Shown here: piece after piece, positions 1-9,203 of the stretch
Numbering within the stretch: the first letter of the stretch is position 1
Layout: each line of letters begins with the position of its first letter
Source of the DNA: Clostridia bacterium
GTDB taxonomy: Bacteria; Bacillota; Clostridia; Oscillospirales; Oscillospiraceae
Assembly: GCA_009929315.1 (NCBI GenBank)
Contig: SAAS01000003.1
Coordinates: 186,001-250,000 of the forward strand
Direction: 5' to 3'
Length of the DNA stretch: 64,000 nt
Translations under genes and position numbers: made by a program
The notes under the pieces: generated by a model
The model's input: only the letters and a program-made list of their open reading frames with translations
Told to the model about the DNA's origin: nothing
The model's database searches: none

Positions 1-3000
1 ACCTTGCCGCAATCCGCGGAAGCCTTCCTTTCCTGCATTTCTTTGACGGGTTCCGCACTTCCCACGAGATGCAGAAGATTGAGGTCTGGGATTACGACTC
101 TCTTGCGGAAATGACTGATTTTAACGCGATTGCCGCTTTCCGCGCCCGCGCAAGCAGTCCGGCAAGGCCTACGACACGCGGCACGGCGCAAAACGGCGAC
201 ATTTTCTTCCAGATCCGTGAGGCCGCTAACAAAAAATACGAGGAGATTTGCGGAGTTGTCGCCGGCTATATGAACGAGGTCAATTCACGCGTCGGCACAG
301 ATTACAGACCCTTCAATTATTACGGCGCCCCCGACGCGGCGCATGTAATCATTGCCATGGGCAGTGTTTGCGAGGCGGCGCAGGAGGTCGTGGATTACCT
401 GAGTGCAAAGGGTGAAAAGGTAGGACTGATCAAGGTTCATCTTTACCGACCCTTCTGTTCGGATTACCTTATTGACGCGATTCCCGACACGGTAAAAGTT
501 ATAGGCGTGCTTGACCGCACAAAGGAGCCGGGAGCTCCGGGGGAGCCGCTTTACCTCGACGTTGTCAGCTCTCTAGCAGGAACAAAGCTTCATAACATAC
601 CCGTTTACGGCGGGCGGTACGGTCTTTCCTCAAAGGATGTCGGACCGGGTGCGATTATCTCTGCTTTCCGAAATATTCAGGCGAAAACGCCGAAAAACAG
701 CTTTACCCTCGGCATTGTTGACGACGTAACATGGCGCTCGATTCCTATTACCGAGGATCCCGACACAACGCCTGCGGACATTATTTCCTGCAAGTTCTGG
801 GGGCTCGGCTCCGACGGCACAGTCGGCGCAAATAAAAACAGCATAAAAATCATAGGTGATCACACCGATTTGAATGTTCAGGCCTATTTTCAGTACGACT
901 CGAAAAAGTCCGGCGGACTAACCATCAGCCACCTTCGTTTCGGAAAAAGCGCTATAAAATCCACTTACTATGTTTCAAAGGCAAACTTCGTCGCCTGCCA
1001 TAACCCGTCCTTCCTTGACAGATACGCCATGGCACTTGACGTTAAGCCCGACGGTGTTTTTCTGATTAACTGCGCCTATAATGCAGCAGAGCTTTCAAAG
1101 CATCTGAGCGCCGCGGCGAAGAAATATATCTATGATAATAAGGTTCATGTTTTTACGGTTGACGCGATTAAGATAGCCCATGAAATTGGGCTTGGCAATA
1201 AAACAAACGCCATACTGCAGGCGGCGTTCTTTAAGCTGGCAAACATTTTGCCCGAGGAGGAAGCCGTTAAATATATGAAGGAGTCAATCCTCGTAAGCTA
1301 CGGGCGCAAGGGCGAGCAGATTGTCAATATGAACCTGCGCGCTGTTGACGCGGGTATTGAGATGGTGAAGGAGCTTACGGTTCCTGACGAATGGGCAAGG
1401 CCGGAAGCCGACGAAGTAAAGCCCGCGCCTCAGGGAGGCTTTGAGCACGCGCTGGATTTTGTGAACAATATACTGCTGCCCGTTAACGAGCTTCGCGGCG
1501 ACGCTCTTCCTGTTTCCGCTTTCATGGGAATTGCGGACGGCACGGTTCCCTGCGGAACCTCTGCTTTTGAAAAACGCTGCATAGCCCAAGAGGTTCCAAA
1601 ATGGATTCCGGAAAACTGTATTCAATGCAACCAGTGCTCCTTTGTTTGCCCGCACGCGGTTATACGTCCCTTTGTTTTCTCCGCCGAGGAGCTGAAAAGT
1701 GCTCCCGAGGGTACAAAAACTGTTCAGATGAAGGGCAAGGGCTGTGAGGACTTTAAGTACGCGATTATCCCAAGCGTGATGGACTGCACGGGCTGCGGAA
1801 GCTGTGTAAACGTCTGCCCCGCGAAGGACAAGGCGATTAAAATGGTTCCTCTGAAGGAAAGACTTTCCGAGCAGGAGCTATACGACTATGCGTATAAAAG
1901 TGTGTCCTCAAAAGAGCTGCCCTTTGCCGAGAATACCGTTAAGGGCAGCCAGTTCAAAACTCCGCTGCTTGAGTTCTCGGGCGCCTGCGCAGGCTGCGGA
2001 GAGGCTCCCTACGCAAAGCTCGCAACCCAGCTTTTCGGCGAGAGAATGTATATCGCAAACGCCACGGGCTGCACCTCAATCTGGGGCGGCTCGGGGCCCG
2101 GATTCCCATATACAAGGGACAAGGAGGGCCGCGGTCCCGCTTGGGCAAACTCGCTTTTCGAGGATAATGCGGAATTTGGCTTTGGCATGCTGCAGGCTGT
2201 AAAACAGAGAAGAAAAGCTCTGACCGCGGCGATAGAAAATCTTGCGGCGCAGGAAAACTTTAAAGAGGCCGCCGCGAAATGGCTCTCCGTAAAAGATGAG
2301 CCGCAGGAGAGTAAGGAAGAGGGAAATAAACTGCTTGCTCTCTGCCGCGATAATACGGAAAACGCCGATTGCATAGCCGTTCTTGAGCACCAAGAGCTGC
2401 TTATGAAGCCGAGCTTCTGGGTTTTTGGCGGCGACGGCTGGGCTTATGACATCGGTTTCGGCGGGCTTGACCATGTTCTGGCGGCGGACGAGAACATCAA
2501 TGTTCTTGTCTTTGATACCGAGATGTACTCGAATACGGGAGGACAGGCCTCCAAGTCGACGCCCACGGGCTCCGTCGCCCAGTTCGCGTCGGCAGGAAAA
2601 TCCGTCAGAAAGAAGGATTTGGCTCAAATCGCCATGACCTACGGCTATATCTATGTTGCGCAGGTCTGCATGGGTGCAAACTTTCAGCAGACGCTGAACG
2701 CCTTTTTGGAGGCGGAAAGCTACGACGGCCCGTCGCTCATCATCGCATATTCGCCCTGCATTAACCACGGCAGCAAAAACGGAATGGGAAGGTCAATCAC
2801 AACGGAAAAACAGGCGGTTCTGGCGGGATACTGGAATATCTTCCGCTTTGACCCGAGACTTCCGCAGCCTCTCACAATTGACAGCAAGCCCGTGAAGGAC
2901 GGCTATATCGACTATATAAGCAGTGAGGTGCGTTACAGTTCCCTGAAGCTGAGCTTTCCCGAGCGCGCCGAGGCGCTGTTTAACGAGGCACAGGAGCTTG

Positions 3001-3074
3001 CAAAAAAGAGATACGACAAGCTGCTTAAACAAAGAGAGCTTTATGAGGCAAGTAAAACGCTTTCCGAGGAGTAG
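1..3074 (+). CDS. nifJ: Pyruvate:ferredoxin (flavodoxin) oxidoreductase, 5' end outside window
   Basis: This enzyme oxidatively decarboxylates pyruvate to acetyl-CoA and CO2 and reduces ferredoxin, the central step of clostridial fermentation in the cytoplasm. The reading frame is already open at base 3 and encodes FLHFFDGFRTSHE before the first ATG at 69. That is a conserved internal PFOR segment, so the gene starts upstream; about 1023 residues of the usual ~1170 are visible. Two ferredoxin-type 4Fe-4S motifs (CIQCNQCSFVCP and CTGCGSCVNVCP, around 1618-1830) are followed by the C-terminal TPP domain with CAGCGEAPYAK, a GDGWAYDIG metal/TPP motif and YSNTGGQASKSTP. This is the single-chain fusion form. 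The gene ends at a bidirectional terminator shared with the convergent phosphopantetheinyl transferase. Pta at 15.9 kb can use the acetyl-CoA it makes. Confidence 0.97.
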   Translation, partial: LAAIRGSLPFLHFFDGFRTSHEMQKIEVWDYDSLAEMTDFNAIAAFRARASSPARPTTRGTAQNGDIFFQIREAANKKYEEICGVVAGYMNEVNSRVGTDYRPFNYYGAPDAAHVIIAMGSVCEAAQEVVDYLSAKGEKVGLIKVHLYRPFCSDYLIDAIPDTVKVIGVLDRTKEPGAPGEPLYLDVVSSLAGTKLHNIPVYGGRYGLSSKDVGPGAIISAFRNIQAKTPKNSFTLGIVDDVTWRSIPITEDPDTTPADIISCKFWGLGSDGTVGANKNSIKIIGDHTDLNVQAYFQYDSKKSGGLTISHLRFGKSAIKSTYYVSKANFVACHNPSFLDRYAMALDVKPDGVFLINCAYNAAELSKHLSAAAKKYIYDNKVHVFTVDAIKIAHEIGLGNKTNAILQAAFFKLANILPEEEAVKYMKESILVSYGRKGEQIVNMNLRAVDAGIEMVKELTVPDEWARPEADEVKPAPQGGFEHALDFVNNILLPVNELRGDALPVSAFMGIADGTVPCGTSAFEKRCIAQEVPKWIPENCIQCNQCSFVCPHAVIRPFVFSAEELKSAPEGTKTVQMKGKGCEDFKYAIIPSVMDCTGCGSCVNVCPAKDKAIKMVPLKERLSEQELYDYAYKSVSSKELPFAENTVKGSQFKTPLLEFSGACAGCGEAPYAKLATQLFGERMYIANATGCTSIWGGSGPGFPYTRDKEGRGPAWANSLFEDNAEFGFGMLQAVKQRRKALTAAIENLAAQENFKEAAAKWLSVKDEPQESKEEGNKLLALCRDNTENADCIAVLEHQELLMKPSFWVFGGDGWAYDIGFGGLDHVLAADENINVLVFDTEMYSNTGGQASKSTPTGSVAQFASAGKSVRKKDLAQIAMTYGYIYVAQVCMGANFQQTLNAFLEAESYDGPSLIIAYSPCINHGSKNGMGRSITTEKQAVLAGYWNIFRFDPRLPQPLTIDSKPVKDGYIDYISSEVRYSSLKLSFPERAEALFNEAQELAKKRYDKLLKQRELYEASKTLSEE

Positions 3075-3082
3075 TAAAAATT

Positions 3083-3118
3083 AAAGGGCGCTGCCGAAAA
3101 CTTCGGCAACGCCCCTTT
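3083..3118. terminator. Bidirectional intrinsic terminator between nifJ and the PPTase gene
   Basis: The inverted repeat AAAGGGCGcTGCCGAA / TTCGGCAaCGCCCcTTT has a 3-base loop and A/T-rich flanks on both sides. It lies exactly between two convergent stop codons, so it can serve both genes. Confidence 0.85.
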
Positions 3119-3120
3119 AG

Positions 3121-3744
3121 CTATCTGTTTTCCGTTTTTGCGGCTTTACGTTCATTTTCAAGCCGCTTGCGAGCCTCTTTTTTAAGAAGGCGCTCTACTG
3201 GGACTTTTTTTATTTTATCGGGGAAATCGTTCTCGAAGCAGGAAACGGCGGTAGAGCTGCCCTCAATATCCGAGTATAGGCGGCAGAAAACGCCCTCCTC
3301 GGGGGGGATAATTTTGCCGCCTCTTACATAAAAACGCATGGCTCTCAAATCGCCGCGATTTGTGAGCTTATAAAGGCTCTCCCTGAGTACCCAGATATCA
3401 AAAAACGGCAGTCCCGCAAGCTCCGCCGGCGTTGCGAGCTTCTCAATTACCGACTGCTTAATATACCTGTGGGCTTCAGTGTCGGCACCGACGGGATGCT
3501 TTGAAAGCGCGACCATAACATGGGTTTTGCTGTGGCTTATGGAATAGTGATATTCGGGAATGTCAGGGGAAATGGGCTTGCCCGTTAAAAGCCTTACTAT
3601 TTTCGGAAGCTGAGTTCCCGCGTAATCGCGGTAAGCCTCGGCAAGCAGAGAAACGCCGAAGGCGGAGCCGCGGCGCTCGCTTAACGGCGGGTAAAGAGCG
3701 TCGTTTTCGTCAATTCCGCGAATATCCGCATAATATAGCCGCAA
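3121..3744 (-). CDS. 4'-phosphopantetheinyl transferase superfamily protein (Sfp-like)
   Basis: The family transfers 4'-phosphopantetheine from CoA to a serine of acyl, peptidyl or other carrier proteins. The sequence shows the two family blocks: YHYSISHSKTHVMVALS followed by PVGADTEAHR (Mg-binding, normally G-x-D-x-E), and WVLRESLYKLTNRGD (normally W-x-x-K-E-S-x-x-K). In the second block K is replaced by R before the key E. The open frame reaches back to a GTG at 3780. I place the start at the TTG at 3744, because GGAGG at 3757-3753 lies 8 bases upstream and the protein then begins MRLYYADI, as clostridial relatives do (about 207 aa). No carrier protein or synthase gene is adjacent, so its partner (fatty-acid ACP or a natural-product carrier) is unknown. 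It is transcribed towards nifJ and ends at the shared terminator. Confidence 0.85.
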   Translation of the reverse strand: MRLYYADIRGIDENDALYPPLSERRGSAFGVSLLAEAYRDYAGTQLPKIVRLLTGKPISPDIPEYHYSISHSKTHVMVALSKHPVGADTEAHRYIKQSVIEKLATPAELAGLPFFDIWVLRESLYKLTNRGDLRAMRFYVRGGKIIPPEEGVFCRLYSDIEGSSTAVSCFENDFPDKIKKVPVERLLKKEARKRLENERKAAKTENR

Positions 3745-3801
3745 AAGGCTCACCTCCAAAATTTCAACAGTTTGAAGCACCGCTGTATTAAGATGTATTG
3801 T

Positions 3802-3819
3802 ATCACAACATATTGTGAT
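3802..3819. promoter_or_regulatory. Perfect 7-4-7 inverted repeat, possible operator
   Basis: ATCACAA-CATA-TTGTGAT lies between the divergent PPTase and response-regulator genes. It could be a repressor site for either. The half-site order is the reverse of CRP- or Rex-type sites, so I do not assign a regulator. Confidence 0.3.
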
Positions 3820-3846
3820 TTTGCACTACCATTTTTTAATTCACTG

Positions 3847-3855
3847 TGTTATAAT
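3847..3855 (+). promoter_or_regulatory. Extended -10 promoter candidate for the first two-component operon
   Basis: TGTTATAAT matches an extended -10 (TGnTATAAT). It lies about 113 bases before the response-regulator start. No good -35 is visible at 17 bp, which is acceptable for an extended -10 site. Confidence 0.4.
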
Positions 3856-3967
3856 ACATTAGTTTAATTGCGCGCTTTTTTTCGACAGGCGAAACGCTTT
3901 TACAATTAATGCTTTTCCCGATATATCGCTCAAGCTTTTTCATAATTAACGAAAGGATCAATCTGCT

Positions 3968-4660
3968 ATGAAAAAAGTTTTGGTTTTGGAAGATGAGTCC
4001 AGCATACGCAGCTTCGTCGTTATAAATTTAAAGCGTTCGGGTTATGAGCCCATTGAAGCGGAAACAGGGGAGCAGGCGCTTGAGGAGCTGAAGAAGAACC
4101 CCGACATAAAAGTTGCGCTTCTGGATGTTATGCTTCCCGACATAGACGGGTTTGAGGTTTGCAGAAGGATTCGTGCCTCCGGCTCGAAAATCGGCATTAT
4201 TATGCTTACGGCAAAGAGTCAGGAGATGGATAAGGTAACGGGTCTTATGACGGGTGCTGACGATTATGTCACAAAGCCGTTTTCTCCCGCGGAGCTTACG
4301 GCGAGAATTGACGCGATTTACCGCCGTATGGGCGGCGATGCCGAGGATGAAAATGTAAACGGCGAGCTTACGAGCGGTCCTTTCCGCCTGAATACGAGAA
4401 ACCGCACGCTTGAGAAAAACGGTACAAGAATCAGACTTACGCAGATTGAATATTCCATCATGAAGCTCTTCATTGATAACCCGGGCAAGGCTCTTTCGCG
4501 TGAGGAGATACTTGTCGATGTCTGGGGCAGGGACTATTTTGGTGAGCTTAAAATTGTTGACGTCAACATCCGCCGTCTTCGCATAAAAATCGAGGACGAT
4601 GCGACGATTCCGACCTATATCACAACAGTTTGGGGTTACGGCTACAAGTGGGGATTTTAA
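3968..4660 (+). CDS. OmpR/PhoB-family response regulator
   Basis: This is a cytoplasmic DNA-binding regulator switched on by phosphorylation from its partner kinase, encoded 51 bases downstream. The N-terminal receiver domain (about 1-120) has the acidic pair near residue 9, the phospho-acceptor D53 in LLDVMLPDIDGFEV, and the Thr and Lys signatures IIMLTAKS and DDYVTKPFSP. The C-terminal winged-helix domain (about 130-230) ends in the typical VWGYGYKWGF. The length of 230 aa is normal. The start ATG follows GAAAGGATC. The stimulus and target genes cannot be read from the sequence; the layout resembles the PhoP/ResD/VicR type. Confidence 0.93.
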   Translation: MKKVLVLEDESSIRSFVVINLKRSGYEPIEAETGEQALEELKKNPDIKVALLDVMLPDIDGFEVCRRIRASGSKIGIIMLTAKSQEMDKVTGLMTGADDYVTKPFSPAELTARIDAIYRRMGGDAEDENVNGELTSGPFRLNTRNRTLEKNGTRIRLTQIEYSIMKLFIDNPGKALSREEILVDVWGRDYFGELKIVDVNIRRLRIKIEDDATIPTYITTVWGYGYKWGF

Positions 4661-4711
4661 ATCGGGTTTTACAGCTTCAGACGTTTTTATGCAGGGGATG
4701 GTGAAACGCGT

Positions 4712-6112
4712 ATGTATTTCAAGGGAATCAAGGGCAGGTGGATGGCAAGCGGCATTATCGGCATTGTGCTTGTCGTTGTGGCTTCGATTATCGCGCTGAC
4801 CGTTTCCGTTCATAATTACAGCTACAGCTCCGCCCGCGCCGACCTTGAAAACGAGGCGCGAACAGTAGCCGAACTTCTGTCAAATAACGGCTCACAGAGC
4901 AAGTCCGCTTTTTTCAATGACGCCGCGGACTATGCCGACTCCTACGAGGACAGGGACAGCACAGAAGTCCAGTTCATTGACACGAAAGGACGCGTCTTAT
5001 ATTCCAGCAACGCTTCTTCAGTCGATTCCTCACCGCAAGGCTCGGACATTGCGGCAGCGCTTCAAAACAGTGAAACCGGCTTCTGGCACGGAAAGGAAGC
5101 GGGCGTTCGGATTTTGGCTGTTTCGGTACCTCTAAACTATGCCGACGGTTCGGCGGCCGGGGTCGTAAGATTTTTGACGGGGACTGCGCCGCTTGACCAA
5201 AAGGTTCTGCGGCTCGCTTTGACTTCTTCGGGAATCGGGCTTGTTATTATCGTCATTGTTCTTTTTTCCAACATGTACTTTATTCGGACGATAATTGAAC
5301 CAATTGACGAGCTTACAAAATCAGCCAGGCAGATTTCCGAGGGCAGTTATGGTATTCAGACCGAGAAAAAGTATGACGATGAAATCGGCGAGCTTACCGA
5401 TGCAATAAACGAAATGTCGACTAAAATAAGCCAATCAGAGAAAATGCAAACGGAATTTATTTCATCGGTTTCCCACGAGCTTCGAACTCCGCTTACAGCA
5501 ATTACCGGCTGGAGCGAAACTTTGATGTACGACCCCGAAATCAAGGGCGACTCTCAAAGAGGCGTTGTGATTATATCAAAGGAAGCGGCGCGGCTGACAA
5601 AAATGGTTGAGGAGCTTCTGGAGTTTACTCGAATTCAGGACGGACGTTTCAATCTCTCCATCGAACAGCTCGACATTGAAGCGGAGCTTGAGGATTCGAT
5701 TTTCGCCTACGGCGAGCTTTTGCGGCAGATGAACATGGAGCTTGAGTATAAGCCCAGCTCTTCTCCGATTCCGCTTATACCCGGGGACCCGGAACGTCTG
5801 CGGCAGGTGTTTTTAAATATTCTGGATAACGCCTCGAAATACGGCAGGGACGGCAATGTAATTGAAGTCTCGCTGGAAAAGCAGGGCGACTATGTAATCA
5901 TAAAGGTCAGGGACCACGGAGCGGGAATACCGCCGGCCGAGCTGCCTTTTGTTAAGAAAAAATTCTATAAGGGAAGCTCGAAGGAACGCGGAAGCGGAAT
6001 CGGTCTTGCCGTTTGTGATGAGATAATTACCCGTCACGGCGGAGATTTGATAATTGCCAATGCAGAGGACGGCGGAGTTTGCGTAACAATTCGTTTGCCG
6101 GTCGTCAGATAA
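4712..6112 (+). CDS. Membrane sensor histidine kinase
   Basis: This protein autophosphorylates on His and passes the phosphate to the preceding response regulator. It has 466 aa: a TM segment at about 13-32, an extracytoplasmic sensor region at about 35-165, a second TM at about 168-190, a HAMP linker to about 240, and a HisKA domain with H255 in SSVSHELRTPLTAITGW. The HATPase_c domain follows, with an N box (LDNASKYG) and G boxes (DHGAGIPP and GSGIGLAVCDEI). The sensor region contains a weak PAS/Cache-like stretch (VQFIDTKGRVLYSS), typical of PhoR/VicK relatives. It lies 51 bp after the regulator with no terminator between, so the pair is probably cotranscribed. The ligand is unknown. Confidence 0.92.
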   Translation: MYFKGIKGRWMASGIIGIVLVVVASIIALTVSVHNYSYSSARADLENEARTVAELLSNNGSQSKSAFFNDAADYADSYEDRDSTEVQFIDTKGRVLYSSNASSVDSSPQGSDIAAALQNSETGFWHGKEAGVRILAVSVPLNYADGSAAGVVRFLTGTAPLDQKVLRLALTSSGIGLVIIVIVLFSNMYFIRTIIEPIDELTKSARQISEGSYGIQTEKKYDDEIGELTDAINEMSTKISQSEKMQTEFISSVSHELRTPLTAITGWSETLMYDPEIKGDSQRGVVIISKEAARLTKMVEELLEFTRIQDGRFNLSIEQLDIEAELEDSIFAYGELLRQMNMELEYKPSSSPIPLIPGDPERLRQVFLNILDNASKYGRDGNVIEVSLEKQGDYVIIKVRDHGAGIPPAELPFVKKKFYKGSSKERGSGIGLAVCDEIITRHGGDLIIANAEDGGVCVTIRLPVVR

Positions 6113-6173
6113 AACGGCAATAAGCTCAATCGCGTTTCGAAAAACGTACAGATAACCCGAAAGGAAACATGAA

Positions 6174-7124
6174 ATGAAGAACAAGAAGAAGGCCGCCGAA
6201 GATTTTCGCACAAGTATCGGCGGACAGGCTTTGATTGAAGGAATCCTCATGAGGGGACCCGTCAAACAGGCCATCGTTGTCAGAACGGCGGACGGACTTG
6301 TATCAAAAGTCAGTGAGCCGCATTTTATCAGAGAGCGCTATAAATTCCTCGGCTGGCCATTTCTGCGCGGCATAGTCGTTTTTATTGAATCGATGGTTTA
6401 CGGCGTGAAGGCGCTGACCTACTCAGCTGAGCTTATTCCCGAGGAAGAGCAGGAGCAGCCGAGCAAACTGGATTTATGGATTGAGAAAAAATTCGGAGCT
6501 GAAAAAGCGCAGAAATTTATCATCGGTCTTGCCGTTTTCTTGGGACTCGCACTTTCGGTCGGGCTATTTGTACTCTTGCCGACTATTCTTGCGGGCTTTT
6601 TCAATGACCTCACACAATCGACGATACTGCGAAATCTGACCGAGGGCTTTTTCCGCATTGTGATATTCCTTCTGTACATGTATTTCTGCACAAAGTCAAA
6701 AGATTTGAACAGAGTGTTCCGTTACCACGGCGCCGAGCACAAGTCCATATTCTGCTATGAAAAGGGTTTACCGCTGACTGTTGAAAATGTGCGTGAACAG
6801 TCTCGCTTTCACCCGAGGTGCGGAACAAGCTTTCTCTTTATAGTTATGATAATCAGTATATTCGTGTTCTCGTTTTTAAGCTGGGACAATGTCTGGCTGC
6901 GCATGGTCCTGCGTATTGCGCTGCTGCCTGTGGTTATGGGTATTTCCTATGAGATTATCCGTTGGGCGGGAAGGCACGACAACTGGCTTTCACTTATTCT
7001 TGCCGCACCCGGCAAAGCCCTGCAAAGGCTTACAACCGACGAGCCCGATGATGAAATGATTGAATGTGCAATCGAGGCAATAAAGCTCGTTATTCCGGAA
7101 GAAAAAGGGCAGGACGCATGGTAA
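6174..7124 (+). CDS. DUF1385 family membrane protein (YqhQ-like)
   Basis: This is a conserved integral membrane protein of Firmicutes, sometimes labelled a predicted metal-dependent enzyme; its biochemical role is not established. The 316 aa sequence has the family hallmarks GGQALIEGILMRGP near the N terminus, RYHGAEHKSIFCYEKG and FHPRCGTSFLFI, plus four or so hydrophobic segments (about 114-142, 157-171, 218-237 and 245-262). The conserved His, Glu and Cys in these motifs would suit metal binding. It starts after GAAAGGAAAC and sits just before prmC, a neighbourhood seen in many clostridia. Family membership is clear; the function is not. Confidence 0.9.
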   Translation: MKNKKKAAEDFRTSIGGQALIEGILMRGPVKQAIVVRTADGLVSKVSEPHFIRERYKFLGWPFLRGIVVFIESMVYGVKALTYSAELIPEEEQEQPSKLDLWIEKKFGAEKAQKFIIGLAVFLGLALSVGLFVLLPTILAGFFNDLTQSTILRNLTEGFFRIVIFLLYMYFCTKSKDLNRVFRYHGAEHKSIFCYEKGLPLTVENVREQSRFHPRCGTSFLFIVMIISIFVFSFLSWDNVWLRMVLRIALLPVVMGISYEIIRWAGRHDNWLSLILAAPGKALQRLTTDEPDDEMIECAIEAIKLVIPEEKGQDAW

Positions 7125-7155
7125 TGCGTTTTTGCTGAAAGGACAATATTTCCCA

Positions 7156-8013
7156 ATGCCAAAGACTTACAACGAAATTTACATTGATGCCAGAAGAAAG
7201 CTTCGAGAAAGCGGAATTGAGGCAGCAAGCCTTGAAACAAGGCTTATACTTGCCCATGCTTCAGGGAAAGAGATGGAGCTTCTTTTGCGTGACATGAACC
7301 TTTATACCTCAGATTCGGTTGCGGAAAAAGTTGCCGAGATGGTTGATAGGAGACTGGACGGCGAGCCGGTTGCCTATATCACAGGCAGCTGGGAGTTCTA
7401 CGGACTTCCGCTTACGGTCACCAAGGATGTGCTGATTCCGAGAAACGACACCGAGCTTTTAGTTGACACAGCGCTACACGCGCTCAGAGGGCGAAAGATG
7501 GACGCGCGCATTATTGACCTTTGTACAGGAAGCGGCTGTATAGGCTGCGCTATTGCAAAGGAACTTCCCGCAAGCCATGTTGTGCTCGCGGATTTAAGCC
7601 GCGCGGCGCTTCAGGTCGCAAAGCAGAACGCACAGAAATTGAAGCTCAATCCGAGAGTAAGCTGTGTTGAGTTGGATGCGCGAACGGCACCCCCTATGAT
7701 GCTCGGAAGCTTTGACTTGCTGGTCTGTAATCCTCCGTATATCCCGAAGGCGGATATTGCGGGACTGGACAGCTCGGTTAAGGATTTTGAGCCGATGTCA
7801 GCGCTCGACGGCGGTGAGGACGGTCTTGATTTTTACAGAGCCATAATCGAGAAATGGCGCAACGTGGTTCGCTTGGGCGGCCTGATGATTTTCGAGGTCG
7901 GAATCGGGCAGGCGATAAGAGTCATGGAGCTGATGGAAAAGGCGGGGCTTGAAGATGTCAGCTGCGCACAGGACACTCAGGGGATAGACAGAGTGGTTTT
8001 TGGCAAGATTTGA
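7156..8013 (+). CDS. prmC: Peptide chain release factor N5-glutamine methyltransferase
   Basis: This enzyme methylates the glutamine of the GGQ motif in release factors RF1 and RF2 using S-adenosylmethionine, which improves termination. The SAM-binding motif is IIDLCTGSGCIGCAIAKE and the catalytic motif is NPPYIPKADI. The N-terminal helical domain and GEPVAYITGSWEFYG are typical of PrmC/HemK. The frame is open from a TTG at 7132, but I use the ATG at 7156, about a dozen bases after GAAAGGA; the protein then begins MPKTYNEIYIDARRKL (285 aa). It follows the DUF1385 gene closely and probably shares its transcript. No release-factor gene lies in this window. Confidence 0.93.
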   Translation: MPKTYNEIYIDARRKLRESGIEAASLETRLILAHASGKEMELLLRDMNLYTSDSVAEKVAEMVDRRLDGEPVAYITGSWEFYGLPLTVTKDVLIPRNDTELLVDTALHALRGRKMDARIIDLCTGSGCIGCAIAKELPASHVVLADLSRAALQVAKQNAQKLKLNPRVSCVELDARTAPPMMLGSFDLLVCNPPYIPKADIAGLDSSVKDFEPMSALDGGEDGLDFYRAIIEKWRNVVRLGGLMIFEVGIGQAIRVMELMEKAGLEDVSCAQDTQGIDRVVFGKI

Positions 8014-8071
8014 AGAAGTATATAATTTTCCGCGGCACGGCGGCGAATAATGACAGATGAGGTGTGACAGT

Positions 8072-9169
8072 ATGGCAGAAAAGAAAAAAGTTCCGATTAC
8101 TCAGGTTGGTCAGGCAGAGGATAAAAAGAAGGCGCTGGAAGCGGCGCTGGCCCAGATTGAAAAGAACTACGGCAAGGGTGCCATAATGCGCCTCGGAGAT
8201 GATTTACCGGTTAATGTCGAGGCGATTTCCACAGGCTCGCTCTCGCTCGATCTTGCTCTGGGCATCGGCGGTGTTCCCAGAGGGCGTATCGTCGAGATTT
8301 TTGGACCCGAATCCTCGGGTAAAACCACACTCGCTTTGCACATTCTCGCAAGCGCTCAGAAAAACGGCGGCGAAGTCGCCTTCATCGACGTTGAGCACGC
8401 TCTTGAGCCGGCTTATGCCAGAGCTTTGGGAGTTGACATCGACAGCCTTCTCATTTCTCAGCCGGACACGGGCGAGCAGGCTCTTGAAATAACCGAGGCG
8501 CTCGTGCGCTCGGGCGCGCTAGATGTTGTTGTAATCGACAGTGTCGCGGCGCTTTTGCCCCGCAGTGAGCTTGAAGGTGAAATGGGCGATTCCAGCGTCG
8601 GCGTCGTCGCGCGCCTCATGTCGCAGGCACTCCGCAAGCTTGCGGGAACAGTATCAAAGACAGGCACGATAGTCGTCTTTATAAACCAGCTCCGCGAAAA
8701 AATCGGCGTTATGTACGGAAACCCGGAAACAACGCCCGGCGGACGCGCGCTGAAGTATTTTTCCAGTGTGCGAATCGACGTTCGCCGCGTTGAAACCCTT
8801 AAAAGCGGAAGCGAGTCCTACGGCAACCGCACCAAGGCTAAGGTAATCAAAAACAAGGTCGCGCCCCCCTTCAAGGAGGCGGAGTTCGACATTATCTATG
8901 GCGAGGGCATCTCGAAAATCGGCGAGATTATAGACCTTGGCGTGCAGCTTGACATCATCGACAAGGGCGGCGCTTGGTTTACAGTCGGCGACACAAGACT
9001 TCAGGGACGCGAAGCCGTTAAAGAGTATTTAAAGGCAAATCCCGAGGTTTGCGACGAAATAGAGCAGAAGATTCGTGACAATTCCGCAAAGCTGTCGCCA
9101 CAGGCGAAAACGGCGGCAAAGGCTGCGGGCCGCGCCGTTGACGTTTCGGCGGACGACTTTGAGGGCTGA
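8072..9169 (+). CDS. recA: Recombinase RecA
   Basis: RecA forms ATP-dependent filaments on single-stranded DNA for homologous recombination and for the co-protease activity of the SOS response. The 365 aa protein contains the Walker A motif GPESSGKTT (about 78-86), [28 protein letters not shown], and the L2 loop region [21 protein letters not shown]. The start is the ATG at 8072, 7 bases after GAGGTG; an in-frame ATG at 8057 lies before this site. No Firmicute SOS box (GAAC-n4-GTTC) is visible in the 58 bp after prmC, so recA may be read from an upstream promoter. recX follows 34 bp downstream. Confidence 0.98.
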   Translation: MAEKKKVPITQVGQAEDKKKALEAALAQIEKNYGKGAIMRLGDDLPVNVEAISTGSLSLDLALGIGGVPRGRIVEIFGPESSGKTTLALHILASAQKNGGEVAFIDVEHALEPAYARALGVDIDSLLISQPDTGEQALEITEALVRSGALDVVVIDSVAALLPRSELEGEMGDSSVGVVARLMSQALRKLAGTVSKTGTIVVFINQLREKIGVMYGNPETTPGGRALKYFSSVRIDVRRVETLKSGSESYGNRTKAKVIKNKVAPPFKEAEFDIIYGEGISKIGEIIDLGVQLDIIDKGGAWFTVGDTRLQGREAVKEYLKANPEVCDEIEQKIRDNSAKLSPQAKTAAKAAGRAVDVSADDFEG

Positions 9170-9203
9170 GAGATAAACCGAGCCCCAAATTTTCGGAGGA
9201 ACT

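Noticed and set aside
2076..2768. 230-codon minus-strand frame inside nifJ
   Set aside because: It is antisense to strongly conserved PFOR coding sequence and its translation shows no recognisable motif.
4028..4813. 261-codon minus-strand frame opposite the response regulator and kinase
   Set aside because: It is a shadow of two well-supported genes, with no ribosome site or family motif.
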